This document shows positions 1-8,272 of a stretch of 51,227 nt of DNA, one piece after another. Location: NCBI GenBank assembly GCA_029261555.1, contig JAJDBB010000022.1:1-51227 (forward strand). Reading direction: 5' to 3'. This DNA comes from Nitrospinaceae bacterium (GTDB taxonomy: Bacteria; Nitrospinota; Nitrospinia; Nitrospinales; JACRGP01). The translations under genes were made by a program, and so were the position numbers. Every line of letters begins with the position of its first letter. Positions within the stretch are counted from its first letter, which is position 1. The notes under the pieces were generated by a model that worked only from the letters and a program-made list of their open reading frames with translations, did no database searches and was not told the origin of the DNA.

Positions 1-1
1 C

Positions 2-1738
2 AAACTGCACCAGCGCTTCAAGGACCTCTGGGTCCGATTCAACGTTTCAAACAGCGATTTCATACGCACCACGGAGGCGCGCCACACCCATGTCGTTCAA
101 AATATTTTGCAAACCCTGTTCGACAAGGGAGAAATTTACAAAGACAGCTACGAAGGCTGGTATTGCACCCCAGACGAAAGGTTCTGGACCGAAAAGGACG
201 TCGTCAATGGAAACTGCCCGGAATGCGGCAGGCCTGTGGAAAAAATCAAGGAGCACAATTACTTTTTTAAAATGGGACAGTATGGCGAATGGTTAACGCG
301 GCACATACGCGAAAACGAAAGCTTCATCCAACCCGTCTCGCGCCGAAACGAAGTGTTGGGCTTTCTGGAAAAACCTCTGGGCGACCTGTGCGTCTCCCGT
401 CCCAAAGAGCGTTTGCCCTGGGGCATTCCCCTTCCCTTTGACGATGATTACGTCGCCTACGTCTGGTTCGACGCCTTGATCAATTATATTTCAGTACACG
501 GCCAACCGGACCAGATACGCGATTGCGGGTTCTGGCCCTGCGACCATCACCTCGTCGGCAAGGACATCCTGACCACGCACGCGGTGTATTGGTCCTGCAT
601 GTTGAAAGCGATGGACCAGCCGCCGCCGAATAATATTTTCGCCCACGGATGGTGGACGGTGAATGGACAAAAAATGTCCAAGTCCCTGTTCAACGTCGTG
701 GAACCCAATTTGCTCGCCGACCAGTTTGGCGTGGACGTGATCCGCTATTTTCTCCTGCGCGAGGTTCCGTTTGGACTCGACGGCGATTTTTCACACAAGG
801 CGCTGATCGGCAGGAACAACAGCGACCTCGCCAACAATCTGGGCAACCTGCTGAACCGAACGCTCAACATGGTGAAAAAATATCAGGAAGGAAAAATCCT
901 GGAACCCTCCGCCTCCACTCCGGAGGACCAGGCCCTGGCCGACAAAGCCTCGGAAGTGGTCCAGTCCGTCGCCGGCCTGTACGACCAGTTGGCTTACAAC
1001 AAAATACTGGCGACCATATGGGAACTTGTGGACCAGTGCAATCAGTACATAAATAATATGGGACCGTGGAATCTCGCCAAGTCAGAGGAAGGCCAAGTCC
1101 GGCTGACGCGCGTCATGTACAACTCCTGCGAAGCGCTCCGCGTGATCGCAGTTTTGATTTACCCGTTCATGCCGGAGTCGGCGGAGAAAATTAACCAACA
1201 GCTCGGCGCGGATTCCACAATAGAAGAACAAGGCTTACAGTCAATCCGCGAATGGGGTTTCCTAACCGCAGGCATACAAACTCAACCGGGTCCACAACTG
1301 TTCCCGCGCATCGAAGAAGAAGAGGAGAAAAAAATCATGGAACAGGCCAATGAGTTGTCAACACCGTCCGCCCCGGTCCCAGCCGAGGAAGAAAAGAAAA
1401 TAGAACCGGTCGCCGAACAAATTGAGTTCGACGATTTCACCAAGATCGATCTCCGAACCGGAAAAATTCTCGAAGCGGAAAAAATCAAAAAGTCCAAAAA
1501 GCTCATCCAACTGAAAGTGGATATCGGTTGCGAAACGCGGCAGGTCGTCGCCGGAATCGCCGCCGGTTACGAGCCAGAACAGTTGGTGGGCCGAACCGTC
1601 ATCTTGGTCGCCAACCTGAAACCGGCCAAACTGATGGGAGTCGAATCTCAGGGCATGATCCTGGCGGGAAGCGACGACGATAAAATCATTCTGGCGGGAT
1701 TCGACGGAGAATTGAAACCGGGAGTGCGCGTAAAATGA
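2..1738 (+). CDS. metG: Methionyl-tRNA synthetase, 5'-truncated by window edge
   Basis: Class I synthetase that charges tRNA-Met in the cytoplasm. The frame is open from base 2, so the N-terminus and HIGH signature lie outside the window; an internal TTG at 107 is not the start, because the upstream codons give conserved family sequence (DFIRTTEARH). Seen: the zinc-knuckle region (about bases 160-240), the KMSKS loop in NGQKMSKSLFN (about 662-695), the anticodon-binding helical domain, an acidic/lysine-rich linker, and a C-terminal tRNA-binding OB fold (FDDFTKIDLRTGKI, about 1429 to the end) of the kind that dimerises bacterial MetRS. The knuckle reads CTPD...CPEC, so the usual second Cys is Asp. 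The stop overlaps the next start (ATGA). Confidence 0.96.
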   Translation, partial: KLHQRFKDLWVRFNVSNSDFIRTTEARHTHVVQNILQTLFDKGEIYKDSYEGWYCTPDERFWTEKDVVNGNCPECGRPVEKIKEHNYFFKMGQYGEWLTRHIRENESFIQPVSRRNEVLGFLEKPLGDLCVSRPKERLPWGIPLPFDDDYVAYVWFDALINYISVHGQPDQIRDCGFWPCDHHLVGKDILTTHAVYWSCMLKAMDQPPPNNIFAHGWWTVNGQKMSKSLFNVVEPNLLADQFGVDVIRYFLLREVPFGLDGDFSHKALIGRNNSDLANNLGNLLNRTLNMVKKYQEGKILEPSASTPEDQALADKASEVVQSVAGLYDQLAYNKILATIWELVDQCNQYINNMGPWNLAKSEEGQVRLTRVMYNSCEALRVIAVLIYPFMPESAEKINQQLGADSTIEEQGLQSIREWGFLTAGIQTQPGPQLFPRIEEEEEKKIMEQANELSTPSAPVPAEEEKKIEPVAEQIEFDDFTKIDLRTGKILEAEKIKKSKKLIQLKVDIGCETRQVVAGIAAGYEPEQLVGRTVILVANLKPAKLMGVESQGMILAGSDDDKIILAGFDGELKPGVRVK

Positions 1739-3123
1739 TCATCGACACCCATGCCCACATCGACATGGAGGCCTTCGACGAGGACCGCGACGCAGTGGTG
1801 CAACGCGCTCGCGAAAGCGGCGTGAGCTACATTCTCGACGTGGGATGCGATCTGGAGAGCAGTCGGCGCGCCGTCGAACTCTCCGAACGCTACCCGTTCA
1901 TTTACGCGACGGCGGGCGTTCATCCGCACGACACGGGCGACCTGGACGACGCGGTTTACGACGAGCTTCGCGACCTGCATGCGCATCCCAAAGTCATCGC
2001 CGTCGGCGAAACTGGACTCGATTATTTCAAAAACTATTCCCCGCATGATTTGCAACGCAAACACTTCCGCAAGCAGATAGAACTGGCGCGGGATTTAAAA
2101 AAACCGCTGATCATTCACACCCGCGACGCAAGCGAAGATATCGTCTCCATCCTGTCCGACTATTATCCCAACGGCGACGGCGGAGCGGGAATCTTCCACT
2201 GCTTTTCAGGAGATCAGGAGTTGGCGGACCAGGCCTTGGAGATGGGGTTTTATATTTCCTTCGCCGGACCGGTCACATTTAAAAAATCCGAAGCCCTGCG
2301 CGAGGTTGCCAAAACTATTCCGGCGGACAAACTGTTTGCAGAAACCGATTGCCCGTATCTGGCGCCCATGCCCAAACGCGGCAAACGAAACGAACCGGCC
2401 TATGTCAATCACACCGCGCAAATGCTGGCCGACATACGCGGCCTGAAAATTGAGGACGTGGAACGGACCATGGCCCTGAACTTTTTCGAACTGTTCGGCG
2501 TCGGCGAGGCCGCCCAACCGGGAACCATCGCCTATCAAATCCGCGACTCGCTCTACCTCAACCTGACACAACGATGCACCAACGATTGCGTGTTCTGCAC
2601 GCGCATCAGCCGTCCCGTCGTGCAAGGCTACAACCTGGCGTTGAAACGCGAACCGACCTCGGACGAATTGTGGGACGCCATCGACGACGTCGGCAAATAC
2701 AAGGAAGTCGTATTCTGCGGCTTCGGGGAACCCACCCTGCGCCTGGACGCGATCAAGGACGTCGCGAAGCGGATCAAGCAAGCGGGCGGACGCGTTCGCC
2801 TGAACACCAACGGACACGGCAACGTCATTCACCAACGCAACATCCTGCCCGAACTCCAGGGCCTGATCGACGAGGTCTCCGTCAGCCTGAACGCAGACAC
2901 GTCGGAGAAATACGACGAGATATGCAAACCCTGGCCGAAATTTCGCGGCACAATTTACGAAGAGATCAAGGAATTCATCCGCCTGGCCAAGGAATACATT
3001 CCCACGGTGCAGGCCACAATCGTCACGCAACAGGAAGGCGTTGACGAATCCGAATGCGAAACCATTTCCTCGGGCGAGTTGGGAATCAATTATCGTGCGC
3101 GGCGAAACAACATGGTGGGCTGA
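1735..3123 (+). CDS. TatD-family hydrolase fused to a TatD-associated radical SAM domain
   Basis: A 462-residue two-domain protein. Residues 1-258 are a TatD metal-dependent DNase/hydrolase: DTHAHID at 4-10, GETGLDYF (Glu92), IIHTRD (His128), IFHCFSGD (His155) and ETDCPYL (Asp205) are the expected metal ligands. Residues 270-462 are a radical SAM domain with CTNDCVFC (Cys281, 285, 288; CX3CX2C) binding a 4Fe-4S cluster, followed by GFGEPT and a C-terminal ELGINYRAR...MVG tail typical of the stand-alone TatD-linked radical SAM family (TIGR04038-like). In many genomes these are adjacent genes; here they form one frame. It overlaps metG by ATGA, a common metG-tatD arrangement. The radical SAM substrate is unknown; tRNA or DNA repair are guesses. 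Confidence 0.93.
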   Translation: MIIDTHAHIDMEAFDEDRDAVVQRARESGVSYILDVGCDLESSRRAVELSERYPFIYATAGVHPHDTGDLDDAVYDELRDLHAHPKVIAVGETGLDYFKNYSPHDLQRKHFRKQIELARDLKKPLIIHTRDASEDIVSILSDYYPNGDGGAGIFHCFSGDQELADQALEMGFYISFAGPVTFKKSEALREVAKTIPADKLFAETDCPYLAPMPKRGKRNEPAYVNHTAQMLADIRGLKIEDVERTMALNFFELFGVGEAAQPGTIAYQIRDSLYLNLTQRCTNDCVFCTRISRPVVQGYNLALKREPTSDELWDAIDDVGKYKEVVFCGFGEPTLRLDAIKDVAKRIKQAGGRVRLNTNGHGNVIHQRNILPELQGLIDEVSVSLNADTSEKYDEICKPWPKFRGTIYEEIKEFIRLAKEYIPTVQATIVTQQEGVDESECETISSGELGINYRARRNNMVG

Positions 3124-3126
3124 GAC

Positions 3127-3501
3127 ATGAGACTGTACATAGGACTGGGAGCTTTATTTGCGGGAATTGCCGTCCTTCTGGGCGCCTTTGGAGCGCACTC
3201 GCTGAAGGCGGTGTTGACCGCCAAACAGCTCGCCACCTTTCAAACCGGCGTGCATTACCAATTCATCCACAGCCTGGCGCTCGTCCTGATTGGCGTGTTG
3301 GGAACAACGGCCAATCCCCCGCTGGACGAAAAATTAAAAACCCCTGGCAAATTTTTTATCGCCGGCATCCTGCTTTTCTCCGGAAGCCTCTACGCCCTCG
3401 CCCTCGGCGGCCCCAGATTCATGGGACCCGTCACCCCATTAGGGGGGCTCTGCTTTATGATCGGTTGGTTCACCCTCGCCTCCCGGTTCTTGAGGAAATA
3501 A
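3127..3501 (+). CDS. DUF423 family small membrane protein
   Basis: A 124-residue inner-membrane protein with about four hydrophobic segments. The start IGLGALFAGIAVLLGAFGAH and the FQTGVHYQFIHSLAL segment are the hallmarks of the DUF423 (YgdD/YwdK) family, whose function is not established. Length is normal for the family. It starts three bases after the stop of the TatD-radical SAM gene, so it is almost certainly in the same transcript. ATG start at 3127. Confidence 0.9.
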   Translation: MRLYIGLGALFAGIAVLLGAFGAHSLKAVLTAKQLATFQTGVHYQFIHSLALVLIGVLGTTANPPLDEKLKTPGKFFIAGILLFSGSLYALALGGPRFMGPVTPLGGLCFMIGWFTLASRFLRK

Positions 3502-3584
3502 GAGACAAATTAACAAAACCGCGCTCTAACCTCAAAAATTTCAATAAATTTACATTTCCCGCATAAAACTAACGAAAATAAAGG

Positions 3585-3612
3585 TTTACATTTATTCCAT
3601 AGTTAGTATTAT
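3585..3612 (+). promoter_or_regulatory. Sigma-70-like promoter for the STN/HEAT and HYR gene pair
   Basis: TTTACA (3585-3590) and TATTAT (3607-3612) are separated by 16 bases in an AT-rich stretch. This would give a leader of roughly 105 bases before the ATG at 3726. The leader contains a GCTAAATTAGCT palindrome and G- and T-rich tracts, but I recognise no riboswitch in it. The rest of the 3502-3725 spacer shows no gene. Confidence 0.5.
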
Positions 3613-3725
3613 GCCTCTGCCTTTGTACTCTCTTTGGGGCAAGCACGCTCCAAAAAGGGGTTTTTTAAGGGTTTTATAGCTAAATTAGCTGAACAAAATA
3701 GATCTCGCGCCTGTTGGAGTTGCTC

Positions 3726-4895
3726 ATGTTATTCAAGTGGCTTAGCGCATTATTTACCAGCCTGCTGTTCGTCGCGGCTCCGGCTTTTGCCAGTACGTCC
3801 CCATCGCCCGCCGAACAGAAACCTCAATTATCGTCCCCGACCATTCCTCGCCATGTGATCCTGGCTCATTCCTCGGCGGACGAAAGTTTAGCCGGTCTAT
3901 TGGCTCCACAAATTATCCTTGAGGTCCGCCAGGATAAGCAGTCCGGTCTCCTTTCCGTTAACGCCAGAGGCGTGACTCTGGGCGAGGTCATGGAAAAGAT
4001 ATCCGAAGTTACCGGCCTGATCGTGACGTCAATCAACGAGGAACTTTTGCAAGAACCAGTACAAATTTACCTAAAAGACATCCCGTTGAAACAGGCAATC
4101 GACAGACTGCTTTTCAACGTCAACTCGATCTATCTTTACTCTTCCATCCCGGCGACTAAAAAAGAAAATACTTCAAAGGACTTGTTCAAAGTCATGTTGA
4201 TGTCCAAAAAAGAAGAGTTGCCCAAAGGAATCCAAACTCAACGAACCAAGGAAGCCGAGGCCGCCAAGTTACAGGTTGTCATGGGAACGGACCTCGGACG
4301 CGCCATTCTTGGAGGCGGCGCTACTACGACCAAACAAATTCTCAATGAATTGCTGGAAACGGGTACGGAAAAGGAAATTAAAAAAGCGATTGCGGATTTG
4401 GAAAAAGTATTACTTCTGCCAACCCTTTACAATCATGCTGGCACAGGGTCTGTTTTTTTTGAATCCCTGAATGCTCTCAAGAAATTGGACTCTGAAACGG
4501 CAGAATATACGCTCACCAACCTTCTTGAAACAGGAGAAGAATCTTGGATTCAATCGCTGGCGGCAGAGAACCTCGGGGAGGTAGGCGGCGAGGACTCCAT
4601 AGATCCTCTAATAGCCGCTGCCGAAAGCGAAGATCCCCTCGTGCGAGACGCCGCCGTTTATAGTCTTGCAAAGATAGGGGACGGCAGAGGAATCGAACTA
4701 TTGTTACATAAAATTGAAGAGGGAGAACCAGCCGTCCAGCAAGCAGTCGTCAATACTATGGCCAGTTCGGAAAACGAAAGCACCAAGGCGGCTTTAAACC
4801 AAATTGAAACAGAGGTAACGCCTCAAGACGTAGTCAGCGCATCGGAACAACAGGAAGTATCTGAAATCAATTCTGAATCGGAATTACAGAAATAA
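3726..4895 (+). CDS. Exported protein with secretin/TonB N-terminal (STN)-like domain and HEAT repeats
   Basis: A 389-residue protein with a clear signal peptide (LFKWLSALFTSLLFVAAPAFA), so periplasmic. Residues about 65-140 (LLSVNARGVTLGEVMEKISE ... IPLKQAIDRLL) look like an STN-type domain, the small fold at the periplasmic entry of secretins and TonB receptors. The C-terminal half carries HEAT-like repeats (AAENLGEVGGEDSIDPLIAA, DAAVYSLAKIGDGRGIELLL). No outer-membrane barrel or secretin domain follows. ATG 3726 is chosen over TTG 3714 because GGAG lies six bases upstream of it. It precedes the HYR-repeat gene by 57 bases, suggesting an assembly or export helper for it. Domain calls are by eye; function is unknown. 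Confidence 0.75.
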   Translation: MLFKWLSALFTSLLFVAAPAFASTSPSPAEQKPQLSSPTIPRHVILAHSSADESLAGLLAPQIILEVRQDKQSGLLSVNARGVTLGEVMEKISEVTGLIVTSINEELLQEPVQIYLKDIPLKQAIDRLLFNVNSIYLYSSIPATKKENTSKDLFKVMLMSKKEELPKGIQTQRTKEAEAAKLQVVMGTDLGRAILGGGATTTKQILNELLETGTEKEIKKAIADLEKVLLLPTLYNHAGTGSVFFESLNALKKLDSETAEYTLTNLLETGEESWIQSLAAENLGEVGGEDSIDPLIAAAESEDPLVRDAAVYSLAKIGDGRGIELLLHKIEEGEPAVQQAVVNTMASSENESTKAALNQIETEVTPQDVVSASEQQEVSEINSESELQK

Positions 4896-4912
4896 TCCGA
4901 GAATAACTCGGA
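4896..4912 (+). other. Short intercistronic hairpin
   Basis: TCCGAG, loop AATAA, CTCGGA: a perfect 6-bp stem immediately after the stop of the STN/HEAT gene. No T-run follows, so it is not a convincing terminator. It could protect an mRNA 3' end or separate expression of the two genes. Confidence 0.4.
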
Positions 4913-4952
4913 GAACTATTAATTTTCATTCACTAACTTTAGGAGGTTGGTT

Positions 4953-7900
4953 ATGAGAAAAGTTTTGAAACGGTTGCCATTATTGGTCGTCTTTTTACTG
5001 GCGATCATTCTGGCGACGGCAGGACAGGCGGCGGCGGCAGGCGGCCCGATAGTCCTAAGCGGCGACGACGCCGACGACGGCGGCAATCATTGTCGACTGT
5101 CGGCCTGCGGCCAGCTTTACGGCAAAGCATTGAATTTTGTCGTCACCAATTCCAATTCGGGAGGAACCGGAATTATAGCCATTGGCGGTTCTTTCACCGG
5201 CGGAGCCATAACCGCCCTGAAGGACTGGAACAAGACGATCCACGGCGGCCCGAATGTGTCGATCACGCACGTAAGTAGCACCACTGATATTGCTGGCATC
5301 GATTTTTCGAATTATGCCGCCATCTACATCCCATCCAATGACAACAATACGAGTAGGGGAATAACCTCTTCCCAATTGACCGCTTTGAACGCGCGGCAGG
5401 CGGACATCGTCGACTTCGTGAATAATCTCGGCGGCGGATTGTTGGCCTTGACAGAAGCGGGAGATTCCCATCAATACGGTTGGCTTCCTCTCTCTTTAAA
5501 TGTCGGAAATACAAGCCACTCCAGCAACCAAGTAATCAGGCCCACGGCTGAAATGGACGCCATTACACCAGGGCTGACCGCTTCGCAACTGAGCCATTGT
5601 TGTTACCATACGGTGTTCACCGGCCCAGACGGCTTCTCCGGCCTCAAGGTCCTCGCCTACCACGATCACAATGGTAATGGTCAATTCGACGGCAAGGCGA
5701 CCGATCATGTCATCATCCTGGGCGGCGTCCAGGTCACCATCCAGGGCAACATCGAGTTGGACCCGGCGACCGCAACCCTGACCACCGGCGACCAGCACAC
5801 GGTTACGGCTACGGCTGAAGACGGCGATCCTCTGGCTCCCGTACAAGGCGCTTTGATAGACTTTGACGTCAGCGGCGCCAACGCAGGCGCAAGCGGAACG
5901 TGTAACCCGGCCAACTGTGAAACAGATTCCAACGGAATGGTGAGCTTCACCTATACGGGAAACAACGAAGGAACCGACAACATTGCGGCTTCTTTTGTGG
6001 ACGGCAATGGAACTACCCAGACCTCCAACACCGTTAACGCGATCTGGGAAGCTCCGGTCAACCTTCCGCCTGTAGCCAACGCGGGACCGGACCAGACGGT
6101 GGAAGCGACCGGCGCCATTACGGCGGTTACTCTGGACGGAACGCTTTCCAGCGATCCGGACAGCGATCCGTTGACCTATCTCTGGACGGGAACGTTCGGT
6201 AGCGCCACCGGCGTAAGCCCAACGATCAACCTGCCGCTGGGAACGCATACCATCTCCTTGGTGGTTAACGACGGCACGGTGGATTCAGCTGTGGACACGG
6301 TGAGCATCACGGTTCGAGACACAACCAAGCCCGTGATCACAGCGCCGGCAAATGTCACCGCCTGTAATAACCCCGGCCAGGCCTCTGCTGTTGTAACGTT
6401 CGCGTCTGCTACAGCGACGGACAACTCGGGATCGGCAACGGTGACGCAAACCATCGGTCTACCCAGCGGTTCGGCATTCCCGGTCGGAACGACCACAGTC
6501 ACGTGGACGGCAACCGACGCTTCGGGCAATACCGCCACCGCTTCCATCACGGTTACCGTGAACGATTGTGAGAAGCCGGTGATTACCACGCAGAACCTGA
6601 CCGTGGAAGCAACTGGAACGACCACGCCGGTGAATATCGCCGCTGTGACAAGCGCTACAGATAACGTGGGCGTAACGTCCGGTCCGACCGCCAGTAATAA
6701 CGGTCCGTTCCCGATCGGTTCCACCACGGTGACCTGGACAGCTTCGGACGCCGCGGGCAACGTCGGAACCGCGACGCAAGTTGTCACGGTTGTGGACACT
6801 ACGCCTCCAGCGATCACTGCGCCTGCGGACGTCACAGCATGTAACGATCCTGATCAGGCCTCTGCGGTTGTCTCCTTCGCGTCTGCTACAGCGACGGACA
6901 ACTCAGGCTCGGCAACCGTGACCCAAACCAGCGGTCCCGCTTCCGGCTCGGCATTCCCGGTTGGAACGACCACGGTCACATGGACGGCAACGGATGCTTC
7001 CGGCAACACCGCTTCCGCATCCATTACGGTTACCGTGAACGATTGTGAGCCGCCGGTGATCAACACCAGCGACATCACGGTGGAAGCCACGGGGCCGACT
7101 ACTCCGGTCGATGTGGCGGCTGTAACCTCGGCGACGGATAACGTCGGCGTAACGTCCGGTCCGACCGCTAGCAATAACGGTCCATTCCCGATCGGTTCCA
7201 CCACGGTGACCTGGACGGCTGAGGACGCCGCGGGCAATGTCGGAACCGCAACGCAAGTTGTCACGGTTGTGGACACCACCCCGCCGGAGATCACTGCTCC
7301 TGCGGACGTCACAACATGTAACGATCCTGGTCAAGCCTCTGCGGTTGTCTCCTTCGCGTCTGCTACAGCGACGGACAACTCAGGCTCGGCAACCGTGACC
7401 CAAACCAGCGGTCCCGCTTCGGGCTCGGCATTCCCGATTGGAACGACCACGGTCACGTGGACGGCAACGGATGCTTCTGGCAACACGGCCTCCGCGTCCA
7501 TTACGGTTACCGTGAACGATTGTGAGCCGCCGGTGATCGACACCAGCGACATCACGGTGGAAGCAACTGGAACAACCACGCCGGTGGATATCGCCGCTGT
7601 GACCAGCGCTGCGGATAACGTCGGCGTAACGTCCGGTCCGACCGCTAGCAATAACGGTCCGTTCCCCATAGGTTCCACCACGGTGACCTGGACAGCTACG
7701 GACGCCGCGGGCAATGTCGGAACCGCAACGCAAGTTGTCACGGTTGTGGACACCACCCCGCCGGAGATCGACAACGCTTGTCTGACCGACACGTTGTGGC
7801 CGCCGAACCATAAGTTGGTTCTCGTGTCCACGGGTTCATTCAGCGATATTGTCGATCCTGATCCGTCAATCAGTATTTCCGTAACCAGCAACCAGCCGAT

Positions 7901-8135
7901 TAACGGCACGGGCGACGGCAATACCGATTCTGATTGGGAAGCGGTCGACAACGGCGACGGAACCTACTCGGTTTCTCTCCGGGCAGAACGAGCCGGCAAC
8001 ATCGGCCAGCGTGATTACACAATCACTCTGACCGCGACCGACGCTGCGGGCAACTCGTCCGAAGCAGAGTGCGCAGCTTCCGTTCCGCACGACCAGGGGA
8101 ATAACAACTCGCCTGGCAGTAAGAAAAAGAAGTAG
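4953..8135 (+). CDS. Large exported PKD/HYR-repeat surface protein
   Basis: A 1060-residue secreted protein. ATG 4953 sits six bases after a perfect AGGAGG; TTG 4947 overlaps no better site. A signal peptide (LLVVFLLAIILATAGQAAAA) is followed by about 230 residues reminiscent of a ThuA/glutamine-amidotransferase-like fold (FVNNLGGGLLALTEAGD), then an invasin-type Ig domain (ATATLTTGDQHTVTATAEDG), a PKD domain (PPVANAGPDQTVEATG), six HYR-type beta modules in three 159-residue pairs (PFPIGSTTVTWTA, TATDASGNTA), and a distinct C-terminal domain containing LWPPNHK that ends in a lysine tail. No LPXTG, autotransporter or type IX sorting signal is evident. Likely a cell-surface or matrix adhesin. 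The repeat family is established for extracellular adhesion; the role here is inference. Confidence 0.85.
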   Translation: MRKVLKRLPLLVVFLLAIILATAGQAAAAGGPIVLSGDDADDGGNHCRLSACGQLYGKALNFVVTNSNSGGTGIIAIGGSFTGGAITALKDWNKTIHGGPNVSITHVSSTTDIAGIDFSNYAAIYIPSNDNNTSRGITSSQLTALNARQADIVDFVNNLGGGLLALTEAGDSHQYGWLPLSLNVGNTSHSSNQVIRPTAEMDAITPGLTASQLSHCCYHTVFTGPDGFSGLKVLAYHDHNGNGQFDGKATDHVIILGGVQVTIQGNIELDPATATLTTGDQHTVTATAEDGDPLAPVQGALIDFDVSGANAGASGTCNPANCETDSNGMVSFTYTGNNEGTDNIAASFVDGNGTTQTSNTVNAIWEAPVNLPPVANAGPDQTVEATGAITAVTLDGTLSSDPDSDPLTYLWTGTFGSATGVSPTINLPLGTHTISLVVNDGTVDSAVDTVSITVRDTTKPVITAPANVTACNNPGQASAVVTFASATATDNSGSATVTQTIGLPSGSAFPVGTTTVTWTATDASGNTATASITVTVNDCEKPVITTQNLTVEATGTTTPVNIAAVTSATDNVGVTSGPTASNNGPFPIGSTTVTWTASDAAGNVGTATQVVTVVDTTPPAITAPADVTACNDPDQASAVVSFASATATDNSGSATVTQTSGPASGSAFPVGTTTVTWTATDASGNTASASITVTVNDCEPPVINTSDITVEATGPTTPVDVAAVTSATDNVGVTSGPTASNNGPFPIGSTTVTWTAEDAAGNVGTATQVVTVVDTTPPEITAPADVTTCNDPGQASAVVSFASATATDNSGSATVTQTSGPASGSAFPIGTTTVTWTATDASGNTASASITVTVNDCEPPVIDTSDITVEATGTTTPVDIAAVTSAADNVGVTSGPTASNNGPFPIGSTTVTWTATDAAGNVGTATQVVTVVDTTPPEIDNACLTDTLWPPNHKLVLVSTGSFSDIVDPDPSISISVTSNQPINGTGDGNTDSDWEAVDNGDGTYSVSLRAERAGNIGQRDYTITLTATDAAGNSSEAECAASVPHDQGNNNSPGSKKKK
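6318..7748 (+). repeat. Three tandem 477-bp repeats inside the HYR protein gene
   Basis: Equivalent codons beginning GAC-AC(A/T/C) occur at 6318, 6795, 7272 and 7749, giving an exact 477-base (159-codon) period. Units two and three are nearly identical over long stretches; unit one is more diverged. Each unit encodes two HYR-like modules. Such repeats expand and contract by recombination and may collapse in short-read assemblies. Confidence 0.93.
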
Positions 8136-8158
8136 TAGTATTTAAAGCTTGATTTAAG

Positions 8159-8194
8159 AGGGGAAGGGAGATTTTCTCCCTTCCCCTTTTTTTA
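8159..8194 (+). terminator. Rho-independent terminator after the HYR gene
   Basis: A perfect 13-bp stem (AGGGGAAGGGAGA at 8159-8171, TCTCCCTTCCCCT at 8175-8187) with a TTT loop is followed directly by a T-run. It lies 24 bases after the stop codon. Confidence 0.93.
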
Positions 8195-8272
8195 TTCCTC
8201 CGATCAAACACTTCCCGCCTTTTTTGTTTTAAAATAAAGCTATAAAAACTCATAAGCCGAAGGGTCAACGCC

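Noticed and set aside
2206-3030. 274-codon minus-strand open frame opposite the TatD-radical SAM gene
   Set aside because: The plus frame has complete catalytic motifs; the antisense translation shows no family features and comes from codon bias.
3613-3725. Long 5' leader before the STN/HEAT gene considered as a riboswitch
   Set aside because: I could not match a cyclic-di-GMP, cobalamin, TPP, SAM or other riboswitch core; only a small palindrome and homopolymer tracts are visible.
6318-7748. Tandem repeats considered as a CRISPR array
   Set aside because: Units are 477 bases, in frame and protein-coding; there are no short repeats with unique spacers and no cas genes.
5496-7951. Long overlapping open frames on the minus strand (150-250 residues) opposite the HYR repeat gene
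   Set aside because: They are by-products of the repetitive, Thr/Val-rich coding strand: same repeat period, no ribosome sites, low-complexity translations, and the plus-strand gene has signal peptide, domains and terminator.
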